64,000 nucleotides of DNA. Origin: Pseudomonadota bacterium. Lineage in GTDB: Bacteria; Desulfobacterota; Desulfobulbia; Desulfobulbales; JAGXFP01. Shown here piece by piece: positions 10,401 through 19,812 of this stretch; within the stretch, counting starts at the first letter, position 1, and the number at the start of each line of letters is the position of its first letter. The position numbers and the translations under genes are program-made. A model generated the notes under the pieces. That model worked only from the letters and a program-made list of their open reading frames with translations, had not been told where the DNA came from and searched no databases. The stretch is from NCBI GenBank assembly GCA_018814305.1, contig JAHJAA010000037.1, forward strand, positions 1 to 64,000, given 5' to 3'.

Positions 10401-13400
10401 ACCGAATTGGGCCCCAGCTTGATTGCTCTCCGCCGACCAATCGGGGGCAGCGCCCAAACCCGAAGATGAGCCAAGATAGAGGAAGGCCCTGCCTTCCCGG
10501 AGTTGGCCATTACCATACCACGACGCCCCGACCAGCACATCGGAGTAGCCGTCACCGTTGACATCACCGGCCGAGGCGATGGAGTGACCAAAATGGGCAT
10601 CAACCTGATCACCCTCCGCCGTCCAGACTGCTGAAGGAGATAACCCCGAAGCGGAACCCAGATAGAGAAAGGCCCGGCCCTCATTGCTTTGGCCGTTATC
10701 ATAATATGACGAACCTACGATGACATCGTCAAAACCATCACCGTTCACATCACCAGCCCCAGCCACTGCGTTTCCAAAATGAGCAATGACCTGATTAGAC
10801 TCAGCCGTCCAGGAAGGAGATGCGGCCAGCCCCGTGGCGGAACCAAGATAGAGGAAGGCTCGCCCTTCCATGTCTTGGGTGTTTGTATCCCATAACGCCC
10901 CGATAATGACATCGGAGTAGCCATCGCCGTTGACATCGCCGGCCGAGGCCACCGAATAACCAAATGCGTCACCTTCCTGGTCCCCCTCGGCCGTCCAGGC
11001 CGGCGTGGCAGACAGGCCGGTGGCGGAGCCCAGGTAGAGAAAAACTTTCCCTTCACCTCCATAAACAAGTCCGTAACGAAATGCACCGATAATGACATCG
11101 CCATACCCGTCGCCGTTGACATCACCCGCCGCCGCCACCGAGGAACCAAATTGGGCCGAGGCCTTATCTCCTTCGGCCGTCCAATCCGGAGAAGCGGCCA
11201 GGCCGGTGGCGGAACCCAGGAAGAGGAAGACCTTTCCGGCATCCGTCAATGACCCGCTGTCATAGCCGGTGGCGCTGACCATGACATCACGGTAGCCGTC
11301 GCCATTGACATCGCCAACCCCGGCCACCGAGACCCCATAGGAGGCACCGGCCTGGTTGGCCTCCGCCGTCCAGGCAGCCGAAAGAGGAGCCTGGACATGG
11401 GCCCACACCTCGGTACCGGGGTGGGCCATGAGGCTGGCCGAACAAGTGGCCCTGGGGCCGCCGAAAGATCCGGCACAACTCCACGTCCAAGGCCCGGCTT
11501 CCCCACCACTGACCGGACCTGGCACCCCAACCAAACAGAGATCCACCCTCGGTTCTGCCGCCAGCCTCCCAAGATTACTGGCGCCGCAAACCCCGGAAGC
11601 CTGGTCCTGGTGGTAATCGTGAATAAGGCCGTTATTACCGACGACAAAATACTCCGCTTCGGAGCTGCCCCAGGCGGCATTTAAATCATCGGTTTCCTCG
11701 GAGACCATGGTCGACCAGCTGATACCGTTATAGTGCAGCAGGATGCCGGTGGCCCCAAACACCGAAATATCGGGACCGGAAGTGCACCAGATATCCTTGA
11801 GCTCCCTGGTCGTCCCCGAAATCATGGCGGCCCAGTTGATGCCGTCAAAGTGAAGAATGGTACCGTTGGCGCCGACAGCAAAGATATTCTGTCCGGAGGT
11901 TCCCCGGATTGCATTGAGATTGGCGGTGGTACCCGAAAGCATGGGCGACCAGTCGGTGCCGTCATAATGGAGGATGGTGCCGTTGGCGCCGACGGCAAAG
12001 AGGTCGGTGGCAGCGCTGCCCCATACGGCATTCAGGGAGGTGGTGACCCCCGAGACCATGGCCGACCAGGTGGTACCGTCATACTGCAGGATGGTGCCGT
12101 TGGCGCCGACGGCATAAACGTTTGCTCCGCCGCTGCCCCACACCCCGCGGAGATCCTCGGTAGTAGCCGAAGCCATGGCCGACCAGCTGGTGCCGTCATC
12201 GTGGATAATGGTGCCACCAGTGCCGACGGCAAAGAAATCGCCGGTGGAACTCCCCCAGACTCCAAACAGAGTTGCCGTAGTCCCCGAGGCCATGGCCGAC
12301 CATTCTATCCCGTTATACTGGAGGATGATGCCGTTCATCCCCACGGCAACAAGATCGCCGGCGGGATCGCCCCACAGATCATTGAGCGCAACAATGGTTC
12401 CGGAGAAGGTAGTCGGATCTTCCTGTAACAGCTTCAGGACCGCCATATCCGTGGGCCCGTCACCCATGGGTCCGAAGATCGTGTCCCCATGGGCGTTCAC
12501 CGGGATACCATCCACCGCCAGGGCGTTTTCACTGAGCCCGGCCAGATAGAGGGAACCGCTCCGATCGGTGGCGATCCCCCAGGCCCGGTCAATGCCATAG
12601 CCATCGATCGGATGATACGAGCCGTAAAAGGTGTTCCATTCGAAACCGCCACTGCTGTTGAGCTTGACGGCCATGATATCTTCCGAGTTCCCCAGGGTAT
12701 GCTCATGCTCCGGGAAACCCCACGAAACCGTACTGCTGCCACCCAGATAGATGTTGCCTCTCTCATCCAGGGCCAGGCCCTGGGTAGCGGAGCTCTCTTT
12801 GACAAAGGTATTCCAGAGCAGGGCGCCATTGCTGTTCAGCTTAAACAGCGCAGTCGCACTCCCCCCGGGATGGGACAGCAGCGGGGTGCCCCAGGAAGAA
12901 CGGGAGGTTCCCTGCACCACAATATTCCCGTCAGGACCGACCTTGATTTTGCCACCCATGTCCAGACTATCCGCGCCACCATAAAAGGTGTGCCACAGGA
13001 TGCGACCGTTACTGGCCAGTTTGAAAACCAGAATATCCTGACCGCTATTCCCGTGGAGGGGCCCTTGTTGTGGACAAAAAAGATTTCCAAAATCAAGAGT
13101 CTCGTAGACCCGACAACCATCCGTTTGCTCCACCCAGGCCCCCGAATACCCCGTCACATAGACTGCATTTTGCGGATCTATCGCCACCCCGGTGGCACCC
13201 GCCCCGCCACCACGAACACCTTGAAAGGTGTACCACACCAAGGCGCCACTGCCCCCGTCGAGTTTGAACACCACCGAGTGCGAACCAGTCGACCATAAAT
13301 TCGCCCACAAGGGGGTCACGCCCGTATCCGACCATTTGAATCTTGGCCCCGTCCCCACCACATAGACCTTGCCCAGGTTATCCACTGCCAGATCAGTGGC

Positions 13401-14633
13401 TAAGTCATTACATCCAAAGCCAGCGCAATCAATGTCCCCGGAGATCCCGGCGCCCTGGAAGGTATGCCAGAGGAGTTCACCACTTGCCCCATCGAGCTTG
13501 AAAACCAGAAAATCACTGTCACCATCGCCATTACCGGCCGCGGCCGGACTGTGGTGGGCGCTGACCGGGTTCCCCCAGGTCAGATAACTGGCCCCGGCCA
13601 CATAGACATCACCGTTGCCGTCCAGGGCCAGCCCACTGATGCTTTCATTGTCCCATGTCGTCTCAAACATCCCCCCAGTGGGTTGGGGGAGCCGACCTGC
13701 GCCCTGAAAGGTGTTCCAGAGCAGGATACCGTTACTGTCGAGCTTAACCACTGCGATATCCCAATTGCCCAGGGGACCGACGCCGCTATGATCATGCACC
13801 GGGTAGCCCCACGATTTCTCGGAAAGACCCGCCACAATGATATTGTTGTCACCATCGATGGCGATCCGATAGGCATTGTCACCCTTATCCGGTGAGCCAA
13901 GATAGGTATGCCACTGCAATAACGGGTCGATGGTCACCGCCCGGGTCGAATCATAGGCCCCCAAACGATAGCCCAGGGTATTATCGTCGATGCGCTCGAA
14001 GGCCACCTCCACCGACCGGCGGCTGCCACCAATATCCTGCCAGGCCACCGGGGCACTGAAACCGAACCACCCGGCGCCGGCCGGTTGCGCCAGGCGCAGA
14101 CCGCCATCATTCTGTACCTCGACCGGGGCGTTGTAGCGCACCCGGATCGCCCTGACATCGGCCTGAGGGGCAATATCCACAAAGCTTTCAACAATCCCGT
14201 CGGGGTGACGTTCATAGCGCAGGTCAATGCCCTGCCAAAGCCCGGCATAGACCACACTGGAAAGCGTTCCCCCCTGCAGATCACCCTCTTCAGGCGCCGA
14301 ATTTTCCGCAATCGGCTCCACGGGGAGAGCGCCGACAAATTCTTCAATCAGCGCATAGCCCATGCCCGTGAAATAGACCCGTTCCGGGGTAAAACCGACC
14401 ACATGCCTTCCTACCTGAAACTGGAGCATCCCGCTCCGACCGGTAGCCGTTGGAAGCAAAGGAATAGTTGACTCTCTTCCCTGAAGAGAGGGGGGGGAAT
14501 TACCGGATGGAGGATAGGCCGAGGTCATCGCCAGGGCCTCATTGGATGGCCCTGGAACGCTCATGGTGATGAACAGCAATACCAGGCAAAAATGAGGATA
14601 CCACCAGTTGAGGTATTGGTTGAGCTTACGCAT
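7413..14633 (-). CDS. Giant secreted FG-GAP/beta-propeller protein
   Basis: A 2406-residue secreted protein. I start at ATG 14633, which begins a signal peptide (residues 1-35) and has GGAG upstream; the frame stays open 38 codons further without a signal. In order: a DUF7948-like N-terminal domain (about 65-240), SBBP-type beta-propeller repeats (245-720), about eight WGS...VGANGTILxYDG repeats (725-1035), 14 FG-GAP repeats (about 1088-1951), a carbohydrate-binding-like stretch, a Calx-beta domain (about 2075-2170), a thrombospondin type 3-like segment and an unassigned C-terminal domain ending in YDSTGRRIQKR, which resembles one YD/RHS repeat. Integrin-like calcium loops DxNGDGxxD are intact in nearly every repeat. 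It is the first gene of an operon with the 1221-aa protein. Probably a surface adhesin or matrix protein. Confidence 0.8.
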   Translation of the reverse strand: MRKLNQYLNWWYPHFCLVLLFITMSVPGPSNEALAMTSAYPPSGNSPPSLQGRESTIPLLPTATGRSGMLQFQVGRHVVGFTPERVYFTGMGYALIEEFVGALPVEPIAENSAPEEGDLQGGTLSSVVYAGLWQGIDLRYERHPDGIVESFVDIAPQADVRAIRVRYNAPVEVQNDGGLRLAQPAGAGWFGFSAPVAWQDIGGSRRSVEVAFERIDDNTLGYRLGAYDSTRAVTIDPLLQWHTYLGSPDKGDNAYRIAIDGDNNIIVAGLSEKSWGYPVHDHSGVGPLGNWDIAVVKLDSNGILLWNTFQGAGRLPQPTGGMFETTWDNESISGLALDGNGDVYVAGASYLTWGNPVSAHHSPAAAGNGDGDSDFLVFKLDGASGELLWHTFQGAGISGDIDCAGFGCNDLATDLAVDNLGKVYVVGTGPRFKWSDTGVTPLWANLWSTGSHSVVFKLDGGSGALVWYTFQGVRGGGAGATGVAIDPQNAVYVTGYSGAWVEQTDGCRVYETLDFGNLFCPQQGPLHGNSGQDILVFKLASNGRILWHTFYGGADSLDMGGKIKVGPDGNIVVQGTSRSSWGTPLLSHPGGSATALFKLNSNGALLWNTFVKESSATQGLALDERGNIYLGGSSTVSWGFPEHEHTLGNSEDIMAVKLNSSGGFEWNTFYGSYHPIDGYGIDRAWGIATDRSGSLYLAGLSENALAVDGIPVNAHGDTIFGPMGDGPTDMAVLKLLQEDPTTFSGTIVALNDLWGDPAGDLVAVGMNGIILQYNGIEWSAMASGTTATLFGVWGSSTGDFFAVGTGGTIIHDDGTSWSAMASATTEDLRGVWGSGGANVYAVGANGTILQYDGTTWSAMVSGVTTSLNAVWGSAATDLFAVGANGTILHYDGTDWSPMLSGTTANLNAIRGTSGQNIFAVGANGTILHFDGINWAAMISGTTRELKDIWCTSGPDISVFGATGILLHYNGISWSTMVSEETDDLNAAWGSSEAEYFVVGNNGLIHDYHQDQASGVCGASNLGRLAAEPRVDLCLVGVPGPVSGGEAGPWTWSCAGSFGGPRATCSASLMAHPGTEVWAHVQAPLSAAWTAEANQAGASYGVSVAGVGDVNGDGYRDVMVSATGYDSGSLTDAGKVFLFLGSATGLAASPDWTAEGDKASAQFGSSVAAAGDVNGDGYGDVIIGAFRYGLVYGGEGKVFLYLGSATGLSATPAWTAEGDQEGDAFGYSVASAGDVNGDGYSDVIIGALWDTNTQDMEGRAFLYLGSATGLAASPSWTAESNQVIAHFGNAVAGAGDVNGDGFDDVIVGSSYYDNGQSNEGRAFLYLGSASGLSPSAVWTAEGDQVDAHFGHSIASAGDVNGDGYSDVLVGASWYGNGQLREGRAFLYLGSSSGLGAAPDWSAESNQAGAQFGFSVAGAGDSNGDGYFDVLISAVNYDNGQNNEGRVEMFFGSASGLALSPAWTVESNQADSQFGLVVAGAGDINGDGFAEVIVGSPHFDNGQVDEGRVFLYLGKASPPSATPDWTAEGGQAEAHFAAAVVSAGDVNGDGYGDVVVGTPDYTNGENAEGAASLYLGSASGLTALAVWTAEGGQDSATFGTSVASAGDVNGDGLGDVIVGAPGYSQGAGATGGAFVFLGTVSGLAAAPAWTAVGDQASIMFGSAVAAAGDINGDGYGDVMVGAPDYGSAGSREGAAFLYLGSASGLAAAPAWTAAGGLDNVHFGSAVAGVGDVNGDGYGDVVVGAYNYSKGQNSEGRVFLYLGSAMGLAASPAWTAEGDQAGALFGWAVAGAGDVNGDGYADVVIGARQYSNNKTNEGRIYLYLGSASGLAATPAGTVDGEQTDAFFGWSVAAAGDVNHDGYGDVLVGAALYDHGQGQTDEGGAFLFLGSASGLDPLSFWLAEGGQSGAGFGGSVTGGGDVNGDGYSDILVGASGYTNGESHEGRAALYHGNSSIGRPVQVGQRNGSDTKPLQYGQRWCAPAPLLKLHGYDQYGAVQAKLQYELKPVGTPFDTTGLVTEATWGNSDTPFSAILPLDLGTYHWRARLLYDRTTVLLTGSTPWFYPGIPTSILPSAPITMTAASSVAEDAGTTTISFIRPDGVCDASVAFATAEGTALEGSDYNGLDTTINFADGDTEQSLHLTLIADTVEEDNEYLTLRLFNADGKNSTPAQNRILTILSDRPGTGSNDPGDSDHDGLADDWEMLLFGDLITADGTTDSDGDGYTDLAEFQRATDPLSRESARVEAQRRLPPVLDSLTMAEELEAGGNYTLDWRLVGYDTTYSIYLALFDCTGVTEGTCGDSYNDSNRFYSAEVAAPQTIETSPWSYQGEVADYFSYQTTFTVPATRANGSAWPTTGTPLVVRFYQVSGGERAAGRESISLLLPGNLTNTYYDSTGRRIQKRICPAGGCN
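8780..11370 (-). repeat. Array of 14 FG-GAP repeats
   Basis: Fourteen tandem units of about 62 codons, each with a WTAEGDQ-like start, an FG...SVAGAGDVNGDGYxDV calcium loop and an LYLGSASGL end. Variation between units is moderate, so they are older than the shared C-terminal cassette. In integrin alpha chains such repeats fold into a beta-propeller; 14 units could make two seven-bladed propellers. Confidence 0.9.
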
Positions 14634-14951
14634 CCGAATTCTCCATGGCTGTTGTTTTGCACTCCGTGTCTTTAAGAGAGGGATCGTGGTCTTATAATCC
14701 GTCCCACTCCCCACTGGGAGATGGTGATCTACTCCGTATTCCATCATACAAGAAGCTCTATTATTGTTACCTGAATTCCCCTGTGAAAACCGTGAATAAC
14801 TCTCTTAACAAACTGATATAATTATAAAAATACTTTTAATAGAGAGAGAGGGCGTCCTTCCCAAATTCGGGAAACGGCAGGGGGAGGAATACCAAGATGA
14901 AAGGGAGCCGATCACAACCACTATTACATCCGGCTCAATGGAGGTTATGCT
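14634..14951. other. Intergenic region upstream of the giant-protein operon
   Basis: About 318 bases between the start of the 2406-aa gene and the stop of the hybrid kinase. The frame of the giant protein remains open to 14747 but codes nothing like a secreted protein start. The part around 14750-14850 is AT-rich and is the likely promoter region; no clear boxes, hairpin or operator was found. Confidence 0.5.
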
Positions 14952-17900
14952 TCAGGCGGTCTGCCGCATCCGGTCCAGCAGCTGCCGGAGCTCCAGATGC
15001 TCATTCCCCTGGCCGGGGCACTCCTGCAGCACATATTCGGCGGTGCGGAAAACCACCTTCCTGCGGGGATGTTTGGGAAGGGTGGCAAGTTCCAGGTAAC
15101 GGTCAAGGGTCTGGGTCCGCTCCCAGCCGTCGCGATCCATGTACACCGACCAGAGCCCACTGCGTCGGGCCAGTTCGACCTTGGAGGTGGAGGTCTGATG
15201 AACCCAGAGATCCAGGGTTCGGTTCATCACTGCCACCATCAGAGCACGCTGATCCTGGGGCAACTCCGGTTCGGCGGGACTTCCCTGGAGGCTTTCGACC
15301 AGGAGGACCGGATCCGCCACTTCCATCGGTGAAACTTGCTCAGGATAGACCAGGAGCAGCAGTTGTTGCTCGTCATCAAGCTCAAAGAGGGTGGGTTGCA
15401 GGGTGGCGGTTACCCTTCCCTGCGCCATAGAGTTAACCGGAATACCCGGAATGAGTGAAATGTCCTGGTCGGCGTCTGTGGTCAACAATCCATCGCCCTG
15501 GGCAATCAGATCGACCAGGATAGACTGCAACCGGCCTGCCGTCTCCTCGGAAAAGAGTAAGGTCAAGGGCTGCCCCAACAGGGTTTCCTTGCCGTAGCCC
15601 AACCATTGTTCCAATTGCCGATTCCCCAAGAGGATCTCGCCGCCGCGGTTCATCACTAACAGCGGTTGCTTGAGTCGGTCGAGGATCCCCGCCAACCGCG
15701 CCTGGGCATCGCCCAGGGCTTGCTCGCGCTGTGATAGTGCATTTTTGAGGAGGCGATTCTCTTCCAGGGCCAAGTGGGCTTGTCTCACCTGGAGCTGGGC
15801 ACGGGTGCGGGCCAAAAGCTCTTCTCGGGCAAAGGGCTTGGTGAGATAATCGTTGGCACCGAGAGCCAGCCCCTCCACCAGGTCGGCCAGGCGGTTCTTG
15901 GCGGTAAGCATGATCACCGGCAGTTCAACGCTGGTATACCGGTGCCGCAGACGACGGCAGACCTCGAAGCCGCTGATTCCCGGCATCATGATATCCAGGA
16001 GGACCAGATCAAAACGAGAGCCTCCCTCAAGCAGGGCCAGGGCTTCAGCCCCGCCGCCCACCGGAGTGACGGCAAGCCCCTGGGCGGCAAGATGGTTGAT
16101 GGCCACCTGGAGGTTGACCGGGTCGTCATCCACCACCAGCACCCGTTGTCCGACAAGCCCCCCTGTTTCGAATCGCTCCGGGACAAAGGGTTGCACTTCG
16201 ATGAAGCGGGAGTGAACCTCCGCCATTATCGCTGTCGGCAGAGAATCGGTCCCTTCCTTGCTGATCGGAAGACAGAAGTGGAAAACAGAACCGTGGCCCG
16301 GTGTTGATTCCAGATCGAGATGCCCTCCGTGCAATTCCACCAGTTGGCGGCTGATGCCAAGCCCAAGTCCGGTGCCACCGTGATAGCGCGAGGCGGAACC
16401 ATCCACCTGTTCAAAGGAATTAAAGATCGACTCCTGAAACTCCGGGGCAATGCCAACCCCACTGTCCCGCACCGAGATTTTCACCTGGTCGTGGTCCAGG
16501 TCGGCCTGGATCCGGACCTCTCCGTGCTCGGTAAATTTTATAGCATTCCCCAGAAGGTTGTAGAGGATCTGCTGGAGACGGTCCTCATCGGCTCGTACCG
16601 GCGGCAGGTCAGCGGACACATCATTATGCAGCGTTAGCGCCTTGGCCCCGACCAGGGGGGCACAAAAGGCCATGACGGTGGATACGGCGCCATGGAGATC
16701 AACCGATGCCAGGTTCAACTCAAGGTCCCGATTCTTCAACCGCGAAAAATCGAGGATATCGTTGACCAGATTGGCCAACCGCCGACCACTGGAGGCGATC
16801 AGATCCAGGTCGCGCCGTCTCTGGGCAGCACCTTCCCCAACCGTATCCCGCATTGATTCGGCCAGACCGATAATCCCGTTCAGGGGGGTACGAAGTTCAT
16901 GGGAGGTATTGGCCAGGAATTCGTCCTTCAGCTGATCTCCCCGTTTCAGGGCAATATTCTTCTCCTCCAGTTCACAGCTCAACCGCTCCACCTTTTGCGT
17001 GGCGCGGACGGAGCGGAGGGACAGGGTATGGGCCTGGCTCAATACCAGGGCCAGGATGCCGAAGGGGGTCAAAAAGACCGTGTCGATCACACCAGTGGAG
17101 AGCAAAACATCGTTCACCGAGGCAATACTCAAGACCGCCATCCCGGCCATGATCGGGCGCGCCCCCTCGCGTCGCCGGAGCAGGGCACGAACCAGAAACC
17201 ACAAGACATAGACCATCTGCAGCAATCCCCAATATTCATAGGTATACATGACCCGGCTATAGAGGTGGGAGTCAGTCAAGAGAACCGGGAGGGAGAAGAA
17301 CAGCGCCGCCCCCAGCCACACCCGGTTGAGCCGGGGCACACTTTCCTGGGGAAAGAGCGTACTGAAGAGGACGGTCAAGGCCGGCACCGAAAGGTAGAAG
17401 ATAATGAAATCAAGTTTACAGAAGGGCTCCCAGCCCATTTCCCAGATGCGAAGAATCGGATGACCGCTAACCCCGAAAAAAAGGCCATGAGCCCCCCAGG
17501 TCAGGCAGACCGAGGAAAACCAGAAGGCACCCGTGTCTGCACGGCCCAGGATCACTCGACCGACAAAGTAGCGGCTGAGGAAAAATAGCCCCAACAAGAT
17601 GAGACCACCTGCCACCAAAAGATCATACGCCTGGTCCCGAATCAGTCGACTCTTGAGTTCACTTTCCCTGCCCAGCAGGATCGCATGGGGCACCCCCCCC
17701 TGCTGAAGGTGAAAATTGGCCACCTGCAACACCAGCTCCATCGTTTGATCGGTACCGGGGAGTGAATGAATATCATGCTGCAAATCGGCAACTGAGGTTT
17801 CTTCACTCAACCCAACCCTGCCTCGCTCCCCTACCAACACCCCGTTGGCCCACATCCGATAGGCAGTGGAAATACTGTTCAGCCGGATGGCCAAAGGTTC

Positions 17901-18239
17901 TGTGCTCTCGGGAAGTCGGATGGTAAGGCGGTAGGTGGCCGCCCCAAAGGGGCCAAGCGACCGGCCATCCATTTGATAATCGTTCCAGTTACCGGGCAAA
18001 TGGATGAGACCGGTCTCTTTAGGTTGGGACTTTTGTTGAAAATCATCAGGGGTCAAGAGTTGTGACCAGTAAAAACGCCAATCCCCGCTCAGTTCTAGAC
18101 TGCTGTGGACAAAATCCCAGGAGGCGAGATCAAGCGTACCATCATGAACCGATGGCGAAAGCGATCCTCCACTGCAGGCCGTCATCAGCAGGAGGGTCAG
18201 GACAATCGGAATGCATCGCTTAGAAGCTGATAATCGCAA
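14952..18239 (-). CDS. 7TMR-DISM hybrid sensor histidine kinase with PAS domain
   Basis: A 1095-residue membrane sensor. It begins with a TTG and a lipoprotein-like signal (LLLMTAC, Cys 22); no strong ribosome binding site is visible. Then a jelly-roll sensor domain (about 40-190, starts LSGDWRFYW), seven membrane helices (about 200-405), a HisKA domain with SHELRTPLNG (His 447), a HATPase domain (N box LLGNAIKFTEHG, G boxes DSGVGI and GGTGLGLG), a receiver domain (Asp 749 in LLDIMMPG, Lys in LTKPF), a PAS-like domain (about 845-960) and an unassigned C-terminal domain of about 80 residues. It would autophosphorylate on His 447 and pass phosphate to its receiver. It lies between the giant-protein genes and is the only regulator there, so it may control them; that is inference. 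Confidence 0.85.
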   Translation of the reverse strand: MRLSASKRCIPIVLTLLLMTACSGGSLSPSVHDGTLDLASWDFVHSSLELSGDWRFYWSQLLTPDDFQQKSQPKETGLIHLPGNWNDYQMDGRSLGPFGAATYRLTIRLPESTEPLAIRLNSISTAYRMWANGVLVGERGRVGLSEETSVADLQHDIHSLPGTDQTMELVLQVANFHLQQGGVPHAILLGRESELKSRLIRDQAYDLLVAGGLILLGLFFLSRYFVGRVILGRADTGAFWFSSVCLTWGAHGLFFGVSGHPILRIWEMGWEPFCKLDFIIFYLSVPALTVLFSTLFPQESVPRLNRVWLGAALFFSLPVLLTDSHLYSRVMYTYEYWGLLQMVYVLWFLVRALLRRREGARPIMAGMAVLSIASVNDVLLSTGVIDTVFLTPFGILALVLSQAHTLSLRSVRATQKVERLSCELEEKNIALKRGDQLKDEFLANTSHELRTPLNGIIGLAESMRDTVGEGAAQRRRDLDLIASSGRRLANLVNDILDFSRLKNRDLELNLASVDLHGAVSTVMAFCAPLVGAKALTLHNDVSADLPPVRADEDRLQQILYNLLGNAIKFTEHGEVRIQADLDHDQVKISVRDSGVGIAPEFQESIFNSFEQVDGSASRYHGGTGLGLGISRQLVELHGGHLDLESTPGHGSVFHFCLPISKEGTDSLPTAIMAEVHSRFIEVQPFVPERFETGGLVGQRVLVVDDDPVNLQVAINHLAAQGLAVTPVGGGAEALALLEGGSRFDLVLLDIMMPGISGFEVCRRLRHRYTSVELPVIMLTAKNRLADLVEGLALGANDYLTKPFAREELLARTRAQLQVRQAHLALEENRLLKNALSQREQALGDAQARLAGILDRLKQPLLVMNRGGEILLGNRQLEQWLGYGKETLLGQPLTLLFSEETAGRLQSILVDLIAQGDGLLTTDADQDISLIPGIPVNSMAQGRVTATLQPTLFELDDEQQLLLLVYPEQVSPMEVADPVLLVESLQGSPAEPELPQDQRALMVAVMNRTLDLWVHQTSTSKVELARRSGLWSVYMDRDGWERTQTLDRYLELATLPKHPRRKVVFRTAEYVLQECPGQGNEHLELRQLLDRMRQTA

Positions 18240-18393
18240 AATAGAACATTCTCAGTATTTGCTATGGAGTAGCCCATAAGGATCCGAAGATTATTCATGC
18301 GAAAAGACACCCATGAATACGGATAAAGATATCATATATCATGAAAAAGAGTATGGGGAGAAGAAAACCCGTCGGAAGGGGGTGAAGAATACA

Positions 18394-18432
18394 AAAAGAG
18401 CCTGGTCGCAAACCGCGACCAGGCTCTTTTTT
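18394..18432 (-). terminator. Rho-independent terminator after the chimeric YVTN/RTX gene
   Basis: A long inverted repeat, AAAAAGAGCCTGGTCGC on the left and GCGACCAGGCTCTTTTTT on the right, with a short AAACC loop. It has a T run on both strands, so it can work in either direction; on the minus strand it ends the gene at 18453-19088. Confidence 0.9.
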
Positions 18433-18452
18433 GAGTTATGAATGAGTGCCAC

Positions 18453-19088
18453 TTAGGGGGTAACCAGACCGTCCAAGTCCGTATCGGAAAGCGTTGAATC
18501 ATCCCAGGCAAAATGAAACTGCTCGATCCGGTAATCGGTGGAGTAGAACCAGTTATTGACCTTGATCCGGTCGCCGGCGCCATAGGTGATGAGCAGATGG
18601 AGGCCATTGCTGATGCCAAAGACCAGAACAGCCGGGGTGATCCCAGGGCCGAAAAGGATCTCATCGGTATCGCTCAGGCCATAGCCCCAGTCAATGATCT
18701 CATCCTGCCCATCGCCCAGGTTGAAGATATAGGTATCAGCCCCGGTGAAGCCGACTAGCTTATCCTTCCCCGGACCGCCGCTGAGTGAAGAGCTCCGGTC
18801 CCCTGTCAGCGGGGTTATCGTCGTTGAAATGCCGTTCGCCATGGTCTGCTGTTCTGTGATCAATGTCACGTTGTTGCCGCCATCGTTCGCCACATAGATC
18901 CTGTTTGTCACCAAGTTCACTGCTACGGCATTGGGACTCGTCCCCACTCCGATGGCCGTGGTCACAGTCTCAGCCAGCGCTGTAACCGCCCCTGCCGCTA
19001 ACATCATTATTGCCGCAAGAACGAGCCACAAAACCTTCAAACCACGGCCCATGCATGAAATATTGATTGTTATCATCAGATCTGTCAT
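18453..19088 (-). CDS. Chimeric secreted protein: Sec signal, YVTN repeat and RTX-type tail
   Basis: A 211-residue protein. GGGAGG upstream supports the start. A signal peptide ends near residue 40 (ALAETVTT), one YVTN beta-propeller repeat follows (SPNAVAVNLVTNRIYVAND), then the sequence switches near residue 95 to an RTX-type C-terminal region: GADTYIFNLGDGQDEIIDWG, then ILFG, then YRIEQFHFAW. This tail resembles the haemolysin-type calcium-binding related (HCBP) domain of type I secreted RTX proteins. A Sec signal on a type I tail and a single propeller repeat are both odd, so it looks like a fusion of two truncated genes that kept an open frame. Four further copies of the tail lie in this window. 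It may not make a working product. Confidence 0.65.
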   Translation of the reverse strand: MTDLMITINISCMGRGLKVLWLVLAAIMMLAAGAVTALAETVTTAIGVGTSPNAVAVNLVTNRIYVANDGGNNVTLITEQQTMANGISTTITPLTGDRSSSLSGGPGKDKLVGFTGADTYIFNLGDGQDEIIDWGYGLSDTDEILFGPGITPAVLVFGISNGLHLLITYGAGDRIKVNNWFYSTDYRIEQFHFAWDDSTLSDTDLDGLVTP

Positions 19089-19169
19089 ATCGATTTCCTC
19101 CCAGTAATGACATTCATTTCATTTGCGGCCTACTATATAAATATACCCTCGTAACATCAATAAGATATT

Positions 19170-19285
19170 TCACTGCAAGCCCGGATTCATCACTGTCCAT
19201 GTCACGCAATCATTCTCACTCACAAACCCCCCCGCCTCGGTGCCGGCGTAGAGCTTGCCGGTTGCATCGATGCTCGCGGAGAAAG
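19170..19285 (-). pseudogene. Remnant of a BNR/YCF48-like repeat protein (C-terminal end)
   Basis: About 37 codons ending in a stop at 19170-19172 read ASIDATGKLYAGTEAGGF and then CVTWTVMNPGLQ. This is the typical last repeat of secreted BNR/YCF48-like propeller proteins. No start and no further repeats are present upstream, where the frame runs into the transposase remnant, so it is a 3' fragment of a lost gene. Confidence 0.6.
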
Positions 19286-19295
19286 GGGGTCATCT

Positions 19296-19772
19296 TTATC
19301 CTTGACACAACTTTTCAATTGATTCAATTTCCCCCTTTAATCCAAGGTCTTTTTGCTTTTTCTCATTTAACCGCTTCCTGCCTTGGCTGATCGTACTGTA
19401 ATCAAGGTTGGTACGCTCGCCGATTTCCCTGTTTTTCAATCCGCCGAGGCGGTAAAGCAGGTCCATGGCAATCTGACGGTCAGTGCTGCGATAGGCACAG
19501 ATTTCTGTAAATGTCCGCTGGAGTCCTTTTTCGAGGGCGGCAATAATTATTTCTCGCCTCACAGAGCCATGAACAGGACTTATGGCAGGCCGTTCCCTAT
19601 CTTTATTACTCTGGGGAAGATGCTCTGCCTTGATCCGCGAGATGAATTCATCATTACCCAGAAAACTCTGACCAAAGACCCTGCTAAAGATTGCCGCCCC
19701 GGCGGTGTCTGGAATCTTTGTCAACGATAAAAAGTTGCCCCACAACTCCTCAAAAACAACCAGAATAGACAT
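19296..19772 (-). pseudogene. Truncated REP-associated (Y1-type) transposase, C-terminal part
   Basis: A 158-codon frame that resembles the C-terminal part of REP-associated tyrosine transposases, which carry a DnaA-like helix-turn-helix: the segment FGQSFLGNDEFISRIK followed later by AMDLLYRLGGLKNREIGE and STISQGRKRL. The catalytic N-terminal domain (HUH and Tyr) is missing; upstream the sequence passes directly to the ParD gene on the other strand. It is therefore a fragment and cannot transpose. Family assignment is from memory of the pattern. Confidence 0.6.
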
Positions 19773-19812
19773 TTATTGTTATTCGAAGCATATTGTTTCC
19801 AGGAGGTGAAAC

